A stretch of 52,386 nt of DNA from Bacillota bacterium. Lineage in GTDB: Bacteria; Bacillota; SHA-98; UBA4971. Below the pieces are notes generated by a model. That model saw nothing but the letters and a program-made list of their open reading frames with translations. It had not been told where the DNA came from and searched no databases. This document shows positions 27,842-36,403 of the stretch, piece after piece. The translations under genes were made by a program, and so were the position numbers. Position 1 is the stretch's first letter; each line of letters opens with the position of its first letter. Where the stretch lies: positions 22,501 through 74,886 of the forward strand of contig JACIXY010000012.1 in NCBI GenBank assembly GCA_014360195.1, given 5' to 3'.

Positions 27842-27967
27842 CTGAGCAAGAGCACAGAAATGCTCCCGAGTTTTGGGAGGGCTTGCCGGCAACTCAATGA
27901 GAGAGTGCAACACCGGCAACCTGCCAACTAGTGCAAAACGGAGGAGAACTCACGCACCCTCACTTAG
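27842..27967 (+). repeat. Short-type palindromic repeat element (126 bp)
   Basis: It begins CTGAGCAAGAGCACAGAAAT, continues GCTCCCGAGTTTTGGGAGG (hairpin), then CTTGCCGGCAACTCAA, GAGAGAGTGCAACACCGG and ends CTCACGCACCCTCACTTAG. The left part equals that of the long copies at 36712 and 47866, so the types share ends. Confidence 0.8.
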
Positions 27968-28061
27968 AGCAGGCACAATTGTGTCCTTCCCCCCTGGCCT
28001 GCAGAAGGAAAGCCTGAACGCCTGTCGAATGTAGAGAACCGGGTCGGGAGGAGGCGGACGC

Positions 28062-28574
28062 GTGGCAATCGTTTCTCTTGTCCAGGATGTGGTTGCAGCT
28101 CATCTTGAGGCAGTGGCGCTGCTTCTTGTTATCCTTCTCGCGGCAGGTACGGTGGCGCTGGTGGTCCTCGACTGGCGGCTGGGCAGGCTTCTCCGGAGAT
28201 ACCAGGCGCTTGTTCGAGGCACGGCTGGTGAGAGCCTCGAGGGTGTAATAGAGGACTGCGTAAGGCGCGTAAGACAGCTTGAAGGCGACCTCGACGACCT
28301 CAAGAGGTTCGTTGAAGACATGCACCTTGCGTCTCGCCGGCATGTACAGGGCCTTGGAGTTGTGAGGTTCAACGCCTTTCAGGACACCGGCGGGGACCAG
28401 AGTTTCGCGCTGGCCCTTCTGGACGGCGCAGGAGATGGCGTCGTTGTGAGCAGCCTCTATGGGCGCAACGAGTCCCGGGTGTATGCGAAGCCAGTCGAGC
28501 AAGGCTCGTCTCGCTATGCCCTGACCGCCGAGGAACAGCAGGCTGTTGATCAGGCCCTCCGGCGCAGGCGGTAA
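28062..28574 (+). CDS. DUF4446 membrane protein
   Basis: This 170-residue protein has one N-terminal membrane segment (about 17-37, VALLLVILLAAGTVALVVL), a charged coiled-coil region (GVIEDCVRRVRQLEGDLDDL), and the conserved domain with VRFNAFQDTGGDQSFALALLDGAGDGVVVSSLYGR, described here in part only. That domain is DUF4446, common near spo0J or the M23 peptidase gene in Bacillota and of unknown function. The GTG start at 28062 has GGGAGGAGG about 9 nt upstream. A repeat follows 18 bp after the stop. Confidence 0.88.
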   Translation: MAIVSLVQDVVAAHLEAVALLLVILLAAGTVALVVLDWRLGRLLRRYQALVRGTAGESLEGVIEDCVRRVRQLEGDLDDLKRFVEDMHLASRRHVQGLGVVRFNAFQDTGGDQSFALALLDGAGDGVVVSSLYGRNESRVYAKPVEQGSSRYALTAEEQQAVDQALRRRR

Positions 28575-28592
28575 ACCGGGCGTGCGCGAGCG

Positions 28593-28797
28593 CTAAGTGA
28601 CAGTGCAGAAACGCTCGCGCCTTTCGGGACCGGTTGCCGGTGATTGCACGGGGGATGTCGAGATCCGGCCACCTGCCCGCCGCGTACGAGGCACCCGGAC
28701 AGCTGGTTCTGCGCCACCATGAGGCGCAACCACGGCGCACGCCGGAACGAGCCCTCCGGGTACTGCTCACCTCTGGGCAGCGCATAGAAAGGCTCGC
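28593..28797 (+). repeat. Long-type palindromic repeat element, right half diverged
   Basis: The left half is clear: CTAAGTGACAGTGCAGAAAC, GGTTGCCGGTGATTGCACG and GATCCGGCCACCTGCCCG match the copy at 27168. The right half has lost the GCGCCCC palindrome and the right end is estimated. Confidence 0.6.
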
Positions 28798-29068
28798 ATG
28801 GAAGCAAACTCCCTCGTGCGCAGGATCTGCAAAATTCCCGGCGTATTCCTGGGGGCGAAGCAGGAAATCCGGCACCGACGTCGAAGTCTCAACGTGCCTT
28901 CTGGGTCGCTCTGTGTGTTCTGGCGAACGCTGCCTGCTCCATCATATTTCCGGCAGTTCTCCATATACTTATTAATGGACCAGCCTTCGCTCCGAGGCGG
29001 AGGAGTGCGTTTCCCCAGTATCCGGAGACAGAGTGACGGGCGAGATTACCGTTCGGAAGGGGCGAACC

Positions 29069-30079
29069 ATGATGTGGCGCAGACTGCTCAGGCGCAAGTT
29101 CGCAAGACGCCGCCGAAGCGCGCTCACGATCATGGCGATACCTGGAACAGACGGTTCCGTCAGGAGCATAAGCATCCCGCTTCTGCTCGTCTATACCGGC
29201 TCGGCGGTCGCGGTGGCCGTTGTTACCTTTCTAGTATTGTCCTACTTCGGCATGACGGCGACGGTCGCACGGTTCTACCACCAGCAGATCGTCAAGGATG
29301 CCCACATAGAGAAGCTGACAAAGCAAAACGCGGAGCTTGAGCACATCAACGCCGCCAACAAGAAGCAGCTCGAGAGTTTCGCCCAGAGGACGGCTGAGCT
29401 TGAGCGGGAGCTTGCTCGTCTGGACGCGCTCAGCAAAGAAATCATGGGTATCATAAAGGGCAAGAAAGTATCCAGCACTACCACGTCCCTGGCGAGCCGA
29501 GGGGACTATCAGCGTGGCGCGCTACCCGGGGAGGAGCGCGGCGGGGTGACCGAAACGGCCCCAATTGCCGAGGACGGCGCGCTCGCCCTCGAGACCGAGT
29601 CGCGCCTCGATGAGCTTGCGCGTGTTGCCGATGGCATAGCCAGCGACCTCTCATCCCTTCACCGTTCGGCGATATCTTACAGGGACAGGCTCGATCACAC
29701 GCCTGACGGCTGGCCTACAAGGGGCAGGGTGACGTCCAGCTTCGGCAGGCGCCGTCACCCGATTACCGGGCGCGTCCAGGAGCACGAAGGCATCGACATT
29801 GCAGCACCCGCAGGAACGCCCATCCGGGCAACCGCGGATGGGATCGTTCGTTTTAGCGGCACGCAGGCAGGCTACGGCCGGCTGGTAATCATAGATCATG
29901 GGTACGGGTTCCAGACGGTGTACGCTCATAACTCGCGCAATGCGGTCCGCGCAGGGCAGCGGGTGAAGCGCGGACAGGTCATAGCATACGTTGGCAGCAC
30001 CGGGACCAGCACGGGCCCACATGTCCATTATGAGGTGCGGGTCTCCGGCAAGCCCGTGAATCCCCGCAATTACATGTAA
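29069..30079 (+). CDS. M23 family metallopeptidase with coiled coil (LytM/MepM-like)
   Basis: The 336-residue protein has a basic cytoplasmic start (RRLLRRKFARRRRS), a membrane segment at about 38-62, a coiled coil at about 75-135 (KLTKQNAELEHINAANKKQLE region) and a C-terminal M23 domain. The zinc ligands are visible: H and D in QEHEGIDIAAP and the HVHYEV motif (HxH) near the end. Such proteins cleave cross-bridges of peptidoglycan or activate other hydrolases. I chose ATG 29069, with GGAAGGGG about 7 nt upstream, over GTG 29033. It precedes a bactofilin gene, and M23-bactofilin pairs are a recurrent partnership in cell-shape control. Confidence 0.92.
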   Translation: MMWRRLLRRKFARRRRSALTIMAIPGTDGSVRSISIPLLLVYTGSAVAVAVVTFLVLSYFGMTATVARFYHQQIVKDAHIEKLTKQNAELEHINAANKKQLESFAQRTAELERELARLDALSKEIMGIIKGKKVSSTTTSLASRGDYQRGALPGEERGGVTETAPIAEDGALALETESRLDELARVADGIASDLSSLHRSAISYRDRLDHTPDGWPTRGRVTSSFGRRRHPITGRVQEHEGIDIAAPAGTPIRATADGIVRFSGTQAGYGRLVIIDHGYGFQTVYAHNSRNAVRAGQRVKRGQVIAYVGSTGTSTGPHVHYEVRVSGKPVNPRNYM

Positions 30080-30270
30080 CGCGTCGCTTCCGCCAGTCTG
30101 TGTGCGGAGGCACGCGACACCCCCGCGGCAGCCATGCCACAAGTGCCAGGCCTCCGGATGAGCCTCATTCCTGCCACGCGCGTTCACCTGGTCCCCACAG
30201 CACAATTGCGAGGACCTGGGCGAAGGTAGGGCAGCCTGCGTTCACCACTCAAAAGGGAGGGAAACCCGCC

Positions 30271-30702
30271 ATGTTCGGTAAGCGTTCTGCTGAGCCGCCC
30301 CAGCCACGGAAAGTGGATACCATCATTGGAAAGGAGACCCGGATCAGCGGTCGGATCGAGGCCGCAGGCACAATACGCATCGACGGCCGCGTTGACGGCG
30401 AGATAGAGGCCGACGGCGATGTCGTCGTCGGCGAGCCGGGCCGACTCGTTGCATCGATTCATGCGCGCAACGTCACGGTGGCAGGCGAGGTCCAGGGGAA
30501 CATTCACGCAGAAGGAAGGCTGGAGCTGCTGCCCACGGGCAAGCTATACGGAGATATTAAGGTCGCGGTGCTCGCCATAGAGGACGGGGCCATCTTCAAG
30601 GGCGCGTGTGAGATGATCACCACCGAACCGCAGGGCAGGCTACTCCCTGGAAAGGTTGCGCCGCCCGAGCTTCCCGAGGGTGGGCCATCGGAGGACGACT
30701 GA
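30271..30702 (+). CDS. Bactofilin
   Basis: Bactofilins are nucleotide-independent cytoskeletal proteins that form beta-helical filaments and often localise cell-wall enzymes. The 143 residues have a short Pro-rich head, the start VDTIIGKETRISGRIEAAG, repeated G-x-I/V beta-helix rungs (IRIDGRVDGEIEADGDVVVG, VTVAGEVQGNIHA, YGDIKVAVLAIEDGAIFKGACEM), and a disordered Pro/Glu tail. GGGAGGG lies 10 nt before ATG 30271. Immediately upstream is the M23 peptidase, which fits a wall-remodelling unit. Only 2 bp separate it from the next gene. Confidence 0.93.
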   Translation: MFGKRSAEPPQPRKVDTIIGKETRISGRIEAAGTIRIDGRVDGEIEADGDVVVGEPGRLVASIHARNVTVAGEVQGNIHAEGRLELLPTGKLYGDIKVAVLAIEDGAIFKGACEMITTEPQGRLLPGKVAPPELPEGGPSEDD

Positions 30703-30704
30703 CC

Positions 30705-31415
30705 ATGATCTTCAAGGATCGCACCCACGCCGGGCAACTCCTGGCGAAGCAGCTCGAGAGGTACAGGGGGACCGACGCCCTTGTGCTGGCGCTCCCCCGG
30801 GGCGGCGTGCCGGTTGGAGCTGAGATCGCCCGTGCCCTCTCAGCCGACCTGGATACCGTCATACCACGCAAGATAGGCGCACCCGGAGACCCCGAGCTCG
30901 CCATTGGTGCGGTCTCAGGTCACGGCGGCGTCCTTCTCAACGAGGATCTCGTTCGCGCCCTCGGCGTCCCGCGTGAATACATACGTGAGGCTGTCGCTCG
31001 GGAGAGAGCCGAGATCGAGCGCCGGTCTCGCCTGTACCGTGGGGCGGAGCCGGCGCCACACATCGAAGGCAGGGCGGTGATCGTGGTTGACGACGGGATA
31101 GCCACCGGTTACACAATGCTGGCCGCGCTGCGTGGAGTCAGGGAAGAGAAGCCGGCGAGGCTTGTAGCCGCGGTCCCGGTTGCGCCTCCTGATTCTGTAG
31201 CGAGGCTCGAGGCAGAAGCGGATGAGGTGGTGGTGCTCTCCAGGCCTGTCCCATTCTTTGCTGTCGGGCAGTTCTACAAGGATTTTTCGCAGGTGTCCGA
31301 CGAAGAGGTCCAGGACATTCTCACGCAAGTCCGCAGCCGCAGGGACTCACCGTATCCCTCCGGTGACGACTCCCGCCGGCGCAAAGAGAATACTACGCGG
31401 AAGAGCGTGGGATGA
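30705..31415 (+). CDS. Phosphoribosyltransferase-fold protein
   Basis: The 236-residue protein has the N-terminal pattern LALPRGGVPVGAEIARAL, PRKIGAPGDPELAIGAV, and the PRPP-binding loop VIVVDDGIATGYT with the acidic pair. It belongs to a widespread type I PRTase group of unassigned substrate found in many bacteria, sometimes beside hydrolases. The last 35 residues are a charged extension. The gene begins 2 bp after bactofilin and is followed 22 bp later by the UPF0180 gene, so the three are one operon; this gives no clear hint about the substrate. Confidence 0.88.
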   Translation: MIFKDRTHAGQLLAKQLERYRGTDALVLALPRGGVPVGAEIARALSADLDTVIPRKIGAPGDPELAIGAVSGHGGVLLNEDLVRALGVPREYIREAVARERAEIERRSRLYRGAEPAPHIEGRAVIVVDDGIATGYTMLAALRGVREEKPARLVAAVPVAPPDSVARLEAEADEVVVLSRPVPFFAVGQFYKDFSQVSDEEVQDILTQVRSRRDSPYPSGDDSRRRKENTTRKSVG

Positions 31416-31437
31416 TATGACCCGAGGTGAGCTTGAG

Positions 31438-31683
31438 ATGAAAGGGATCATAGCAGTCTCTGAGGCTCTATCCGATTACCGCGAGATGCTCGAGGAAGAA
31501 GGCTACCAGGTGGTAGGCCTGGAAGAAGGGCTCGACGTCGCCGACGCGGTGCTCATCTCCGGGATGGACGTGGATCACTCGGGCATATCAGCCATTGACA
31601 CCGAGGCGCCTGTGCTCGACGTTACCGGGAAACGTCCCGATGAGGTCCTGCGGGCGCTCGAGCGACGCCTGGAACTCCTGTAA
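31438..31683 (+). CDS. UPF0180 (YkuS) family protein
   Basis: This 81-residue protein reads GIIAVSEALSDYREMLEEEGY, then ADAVLISGMDVDHSGI and APVLDVTGKRPDEVLRAL. The order, a beta strand with a following long helix, a DxxVxxG strand and an ending with a helix, follows the YkuS family of Bacillota, whose function is unknown. ATG 31438 has GAGGTGAG about 7 nt upstream. The gene is last in the M23-bactofilin-PRTase run and converges with yyaC. Confidence 0.8.
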   Translation: MKGIIAVSEALSDYREMLEEEGYQVVGLEEGLDVADAVLISGMDVDHSGISAIDTEAPVLDVTGKRPDEVLRALERRLELL

Positions 31684-31704
31684 CCGATCCCACGCGCCAC
31701 GACC

Positions 31705-32340
31705 TCAACTGCGCGAATCCCATCTGGTCGCTGCGATCCGCCGCGTCATCTCGAAGGCCACAGAGGCCTCCACGAAGTCCCGCGTGGCCGACGCAAGCGC
31801 GGTTCCTATGATTTCGGCCATCCTCATCACCAGGCAGAGCCTGGTGTTCTGCAGGACCATGTACTCCATGTACCCTCCCACGTTCACGATGCCTGTGACG
31901 TGGGCATGCCCCACCTGAGGCAGGGTCTTGCTCACGCCAGTGCCCGGCCGGAGGGGCCCCCTGTTCGCCGTGATCGTCCCCACGTTCTCAAGCCTTCCGA
32001 GGCAGGCGTCTACCGCAACAATGTACGGATTCCTGAACATTGCATGCGCCCTGTCAATGGTGACCTGCAGGTTTGCTGCATGAACAGGGTTATCGAGCGT
32101 ACCCCACACGCGGCAACTGTCGATGCCGAGGCTGACCAGACGCGTTCCTGTTAGCGGCCCGAGCGAGTCACCGGTTGATCGGTCTGTGCCGATACAGAAG
32201 AAAAGAAGAGGCCTACGCGCGGGATCCGGCAGGTCCCGCGAGATGAGGGAACGCAGCGAGGTGACGAGGACCATTGTGGCGTCGGGGTCATCAATATGAG
32301 CTCGACACACAGTGTCCCGGTTGCTGCCGAACAACCCCAA
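31705..32340 (-). CDS. yyaC: Spore protease YyaC
   Basis: YyaC is a DUF1256 relative of the GPR spore protease. The product (211 residues) has LLFFCIGTDRSTGDSLGPLTG, the family signature, then GTLDNPVHAANL, VAVDACLG, and GHAHVTGIVNVGGYMEY, all conserved in the family. The start is TTG 32340 with AAGGAGGG about 8 nt upstream; GTG 32403 is in frame but has no good site. It is one of few minus-strand genes on this side of the origin. Its presence supports endospore formation by the host. Confidence 0.92.
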   Translation of the reverse strand: MGLFGSNRDTVCRAHIDDPDATMVLVTSLRSLISRDLPDPARRPLLFFCIGTDRSTGDSLGPLTGTRLVSLGIDSCRVWGTLDNPVHAANLQVTIDRAHAMFRNPYIVAVDACLGRLENVGTITANRGPLRPGTGVSKTLPQVGHAHVTGIVNVGGYMEYMVLQNTRLCLVMRMAEIIGTALASATRDFVEASVAFEMTRRIAATRWDSRS

Positions 32341-32696
32341 AGGAGCGCCCTCCTTGTGTAATCGTTCCTCCCAGGCGCAGGAACCCGGAGGAGAGAGCGT
32401 CACTTGCAGTATATGAACCGGGCACTGCGCGTATTCCTGTCCATCTGCCCACTAAGGGGGCGTGTAAGAGAGTGCTGATTCTCCCCAACGCGACGGCCGC
32501 CGGTCTGACCGTCCAAACCTGCCGTCTTCCGGGGCACTACTGAGCAGCAATGCCACGATGCAGTGCTGTGCTTGCTGGCAACTCGAATATGAATTACGGT
32601 GTGGGCGCTCGCAACGCCAAGCACCTGAAGTGGGACTCGAGAGCGGGACAGCGTCGCGCCCGTCCGCAGCGTGAGCGGCGTGAGGGAGGTGGGGCG
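32341..32696. other. Divergent intergenic region between yyaC and ykvI
   Basis: No gene is supported. It must hold the promoters of both genes, but I cannot identify a convincing pair of boxes; a forespore sigma-G promoter for yyaC is expected from the family. Confidence 0.4.
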
Positions 32697-33788
32697 ATGA
32701 GACGCGGCACGAGACGCGGCATGGACATCAAGCTGGCGGCCACCTACCTCGGGACAGTGGTCGGCGCCGGTTTTGCTTCAGGCCAGGAACACCTGCACTT
32801 TTTCGCCCAGTTCTCGCCCGGCGGCGACCTCGGCGTCATGCTGGCCGGGTTCCTCTTCGTCCTCCTCGGGGTGCTCCTCGCCGACCTCGCCTCAAGGCAC
32901 GCTACCTCGTCCCCCGAAGACCTCCTCAGCCTCTTCGGCGGGGAAGCCTTTGCTCCCGTAATCGATGTGCTTCTCACCGTGTTCATGTTCTGCTCTGTAT
33001 GCATCATGTTGGCGGGCAGCGGAGCGCTGTTCAGGGAGCATGCAGGCCTGGCGTCGAGCCTCGGGACCGGGCTCACGGCAGCAGTGATCCTGATAGCGAG
33101 CACGAAGGGGGTGGCGGGCCTCCTTTCCCTCAATACACTCATGGCCCCCGTACTGCTCGGCGCGCCTGTCGTCGTCGCCACCCTCTCACTTGTTTGGGCT
33201 GCACGCGGCCTCTTACCCCCGCCTCCTGGCTCAGCCCCTGACACAGCCGTGGAAAACACACTCCTTCCGGCCTGGCCAGTTGCGAGCGTCCTCTATGTCT
33301 CATACAACCTTCTCCTGGTTGTCGCAGCGTTCGCGTCCATGGGAGAGGAGTTCGATGACGTGACAACGGCGCGACGCGGCGCGGCCCTGGGCGGAGCTGC
33401 CCTCCTGGTGTTCATGATGGCCATTCACGTTACCCTCGAGCTCCACGGAGGCGAGATGTGGCGGGTAGAAGTGCCCATGTTGCTGGCCGCCTCGCGCTTT
33501 GGGACGGCCCTTCGGGTTACGTATTTCGTCGCGCTCTGGATCGCCATGCTCACGACCGCTATTGCGGGCTGCTTCACTCTCTCGCGCAGGCTTGAGGGGT
33601 GGGTACGCATACCCCAGCGCACGCTGGCCGCCCCGGTTACCCTCGCTGCCGCTCTGCTTGCCCGGGTTGGTTTTGCAAGCCTGGTGAGTCGCGTGTATCC
33701 GGTCTTCGGGTATCTCGGGCTTCCTCTGGTCCTCGGCCTCGTCGTGGCCTCCATCAGGGGCCGACTCATGATCACGATCATAAAGTGA
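32697..33788 (+). CDS. YkvI-like multi-pass membrane protein
   Basis: The 363-residue protein begins with a basic stretch, then DIKLAATYLGTVVGAGFASGQE, the signature of the YkvI family (APC-like fold, in Bacillota often near sporulation or metal genes). About ten hydrophobic segments follow. ATG 32697 has GAGGGAGGTGG upstream and is where similarity starts; an upstream ATG at 32550 would add 49 unrelated residues. Transport is likely from the fold, but the substrate is unknown. Confidence 0.85.
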   Translation: MRRGTRRGMDIKLAATYLGTVVGAGFASGQEHLHFFAQFSPGGDLGVMLAGFLFVLLGVLLADLASRHATSSPEDLLSLFGGEAFAPVIDVLLTVFMFCSVCIMLAGSGALFREHAGLASSLGTGLTAAVILIASTKGVAGLLSLNTLMAPVLLGAPVVVATLSLVWAARGLLPPPPGSAPDTAVENTLLPAWPVASVLYVSYNLLLVVAAFASMGEEFDDVTTARRGAALGGAALLVFMMAIHVTLELHGGEMWRVEVPMLLAASRFGTALRVTYFVALWIAMLTTAIAGCFTLSRRLEGWVRIPQRTLAAPVTLAAALLARVGFASLVSRVYPVFGYLGLPLVLGLVVASIRGRLMITIIK

Positions 33789-33924
33789 TCAGCCGGCGAG
33801 GCCGGGTGCGTCGTGAACCCCGGCGCCCCGGCATCGCCATGGCCGCCGGGGGCAAGACAGCGGGTTGACTTTTGATATATAATTGCCATGGAGGACGGGT
33901 ACCGGCGCTGTGGAGGCGGTGCAG

Positions 33925-34569
33925 TTGGCAAAGGGACCTGTGGGGCAACCCGCGAGATCGGAGGCTCCTGGCGACGCGGGCCATCCCGCGGATGCGTTGA
34001 CGGCAACGGACGCTGGGCTTGAGAACCTGGCCGAGGACCCGCGGGTGGCCCGCGGCAACGCGGAGGAGCGCGTGAGAAAAGGCTGTGAGCTTCTCCGCAG
34101 GGGCAGGCTCGACGATGCGCAGGCAGCGTTTGAGGCGGCCATAGCCCTTGAGCCTGAGAATGCTCAGGCCCACAACAAGCTCGGGGTCGTCCTGGCTCAC
34201 AAGGGCAAGCTGGACGAAGCCAGGATGAGGTTTCAAAAGGCTCTTACCCTTGATCCGCGCTGCGCCGCTGCCATGAGCAACCTCGGCAACATATATAAGG
34301 AGCAGAACATGCTTGACAGGGCCGTGGAATTCTATAAGATGGCCTTGTCGGTCGACCCTGACCATGCCACAGCCCATCACAACCTTGGCGTCGTTTACCG
34401 ACAGATGGGGATGATCGACCGGGCCGTGGGCCATTTCAAGCAGGCGCACAGGCTTGAACTGCGCGCCATGAGCAGGGAGAGCCAGGCGGCGGCCCGGGCC
34501 GGCCGGTATGTCTGGCTCCTTATCGTAGCGGCTCTCATCCTGGCTTACGTTCTTGCGTTCAGGAAGTGA
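33925..34569 (+). CDS. Tail-anchored TPR protein
   Basis: The 214-residue protein has about 35 disordered residues, three to four TPR units (AQAAFEAAIALEPENAQAHN, then ARMRFQKALTLDPRCAAAMS, then AVEFYKMALSVDPDHATAHH, and HFKQAHRLE) and a single C-terminal membrane segment VWLLIVAALILAYVLAF. The start is a TTG at 33925 with GGAGG 9 nt upstream. A tail anchor with cytoplasmic TPRs suggests a scaffold at the membrane. The VanW gene follows 58 bp later. The partner is unknown. Confidence 0.8.
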   Translation: MAKGPVGQPARSEAPGDAGHPADALTATDAGLENLAEDPRVARGNAEERVRKGCELLRRGRLDDAQAAFEAAIALEPENAQAHNKLGVVLAHKGKLDEARMRFQKALTLDPRCAAAMSNLGNIYKEQNMLDRAVEFYKMALSVDPDHATAHHNLGVVYRQMGMIDRAVGHFKQAHRLELRAMSRESQAAARAGRYVWLLIVAALILAYVLAFRK

Positions 34570-34627
34570 CGCGCCTTTCCGGGCTGCCGCGCCGATCCTG
34601 GTGCCCGCCCGGACGTGGGGTGATGAT

Positions 34628-36058
34628 GTGCCCGTGCTGACCCAGGTCCCGAGACGGGGACCTGCTCACACCAGCGCCGCTGTCGCGGCGGCATCCGTTC
34701 TTGTTGCGGCCATCGCACTTGCAGGGGGCAGCGCAGCCGAGGCTCGTGCTTCAGCGGCCCCTTGCATCGTCGAGGGGGTGCGTGTCGCCGACGTTCCGCT
34801 CGGCGGACTTACGCGCGAGGAGGCGACTCGTGTACTGGCCGGCTTTGTGTCCGAGGTGGTTATGCAGCCGATCACGCTTGTCTGGGAGAACGAATCCTGG
34901 CAGCTCAACCCCGCTGACACAGGCCTCGAGGTGTACATATCCGAAACCGTGGAGCGGGCCATGGCCGTCGGACGCACCGGGTCCTGGCTGGCGAGGTGGC
35001 GAGAGAGGCGGGCTGTCGCTACCTATGGCCGCGAGGTCCCGCTCGTTGTCACGGTCAACGAGGACCTCTTCAGGGACATCGTGTTTGAGCTCGCCACCGA
35101 GATCGACGTGCCCGCCGAGAACGCAGGCTTTTCCATAGCCCCCGATGACACGGTCAGGGTGCGGCCCGCAGTCACCGGCCGGCGCCTCGACACCAGCGGC
35201 CTCGGCGCTGCCATCAAGGCGGCGCTCGTTCGGCGCGCTGGAAGGACGGTGCGGCTGAGCGTGCAGCCGGTCGTGCCCCAGGTCACCACCGAGCAGCTGG
35301 AGGCAATGAACATCAAGAGGTGCATAGGGGCCTACACCACGAAGTTCAGTCCGGGCAACGAGGCGAGGGTGCACAACATCCGCGCGGCGGCCCAGGCCAT
35401 CAACGGGGTGCTTGTGGCCCCGGGCGAGGTGTTCTCGTTCAACGCGGCGGTGGGTCCTCGCAGCAAGGAGGCCGGCTACCTCGAGGCCCCGGTGGTCGTC
35501 GAGGATGAGCTGGTCCCTGGCGTGGGCGGTGGCATATGCCAGGTCTCGTCCACCCTCTATAACGCCGTGCTTCTCGCCGGCCTGGATATCGTGGCACGGG
35601 CGAATCATTCGGTGGCTCCGGCGTACGTGCCGGTCGGGCGCGACGCCACCGTCGCCTACGACTACATCGATTTTCGCTTCAGGAACGACGGGCCGGGCCA
35701 CGTGATGATGGCCTCGCACGTCGGCAAGGAGTCGGTCACCGTCAAAATATACGGGGACGCGCCTTCCGACCGCGAGGTGGTCATCCGCACGGAGGTCGAA
35801 GAGAAGATCCCCCCGGGTGTCGTCAGGAAAGAGGACATGTCTCTCGCTCCCGGCCAGGAGGTGGTCGAGGACGAGGGAGCCTGGGGGTACGTTGTGAGCG
35901 TTTACCGCATTACCAAAGTGGGCGGCGTAGAGAAGAGCAAGGAGCTTCTGTCGCGCGATCGATACCGACCGAGGGCGAAGCGCGTTCTGGTCGGCGTGGG
36001 GGCGCCCCGGGCGCCTGACGGAGAAACTTCCGCCACCGGGCGTGAACCGAATCACTGA
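34628..36058 (+). CDS. VanW family protein with peptidoglycan-binding and G5-like domains
   Basis: The 476-residue protein has a hydrophobic N-terminal signal or anchor (VAAASVLVAAIALAGGSAA), a PG-binding-4 type domain (NPADTGLEVYISETVERAMAVG), and the VanW core from about 260 with YTTKFSPGNEARVHNIRAAAQAINGVL, then FSFNAAVGPRS, GVGGGICQVSSTLYNAVLLAG and YDYIDFRFRND, ending in a G5-like tail. GTG 34628 is chosen with GGGGTGAT about 7 nt upstream. VanW proteins are widespread in Bacillota, exported, and probably bind or remodel the wall; the vancomycin association of the name is not general. Confidence 0.9.
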   Translation: MPVLTQVPRRGPAHTSAAVAAASVLVAAIALAGGSAAEARASAAPCIVEGVRVADVPLGGLTREEATRVLAGFVSEVVMQPITLVWENESWQLNPADTGLEVYISETVERAMAVGRTGSWLARWRERRAVATYGREVPLVVTVNEDLFRDIVFELATEIDVPAENAGFSIAPDDTVRVRPAVTGRRLDTSGLGAAIKAALVRRAGRTVRLSVQPVVPQVTTEQLEAMNIKRCIGAYTTKFSPGNEARVHNIRAAAQAINGVLVAPGEVFSFNAAVGPRSKEAGYLEAPVVVEDELVPGVGGGICQVSSTLYNAVLLAGLDIVARANHSVAPAYVPVGRDATVAYDYIDFRFRNDGPGHVMMASHVGKESVTVKIYGDAPSDREVVIRTEVEEKIPPGVVRKEDMSLAPGQEVVEDEGAWGYVVSVYRITKVGGVEKSKELLSRDRYRPRAKRVLVGVGAPRAPDGETSATGREPNH

Positions 36059-36131
36059 ACCCGCACCGGACCGCCGTAAGCCCGGCCCCGGGCGGGGGAG
36101 GGCGGCGCTCCGGTGGTCTGGAGGTGGAACC

Positions 36132-36377
36132 TTGGGCGAAGGCAAGTTTGACCCGGAGCTTGTCAGGGCCTTCAAATTCTACGGCACCATCAGCTTCAAC
36201 ATCGCGGGATCGATGGCTCTGGGGTTTGCCGCAGGCCACGCGCTCGACGCGAAGCTGGGGACACGCCCATGGCTCGCCGTCATGGGGTTTCTCCTTGGCG
36301 CCCTCGCGGGGTTCTGGGGCGTCTACAAGCTTGTCATGTCCGAGTTCCGCGACAGGCCGCCGAACCCGAAATCATGA
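36132..36377 (+). CDS. atpZ: AtpZ/AtpI-like ATP synthase accessory membrane protein
   Basis: The 81-residue protein has a soluble start, then two membrane segments: FNIAGSMALGFAAGHALDAKLG and PWLAVMGFLLGALAGFWGVYKLV. Proteins of this type precede atpI in many operons and are thought to help Mg2+ or Ca2+ handling or c-ring assembly. The start is TTG 36132 with GGAGG about 9 nt upstream. Its stop forms an ATGA overlap with an in-frame ATG of the next gene. Confidence 0.82.
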   Translation: MGEGKFDPELVRAFKFYGTISFNIAGSMALGFAAGHALDAKLGTRPWLAVMGFLLGALAGFWGVYKLVMSEFRDRPPNPKS

Positions 36378-36403
36378 AATCCACTGAAGGGGGACATCTC
36401 TGC

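Noticed and set aside
33866-33884. Promoter TTGACT/TATAAT before the TPR gene
   Set aside because: The two boxes are only 7 nt apart, too close to be used together; the TATAAT may serve with another, weak -35.
34751-36175. Minus-strand open frame of 474 codons
   Set aside because: It lies antisense to the VanW gene, is His/Arg/Asp-rich, and shows no recognisable domain.
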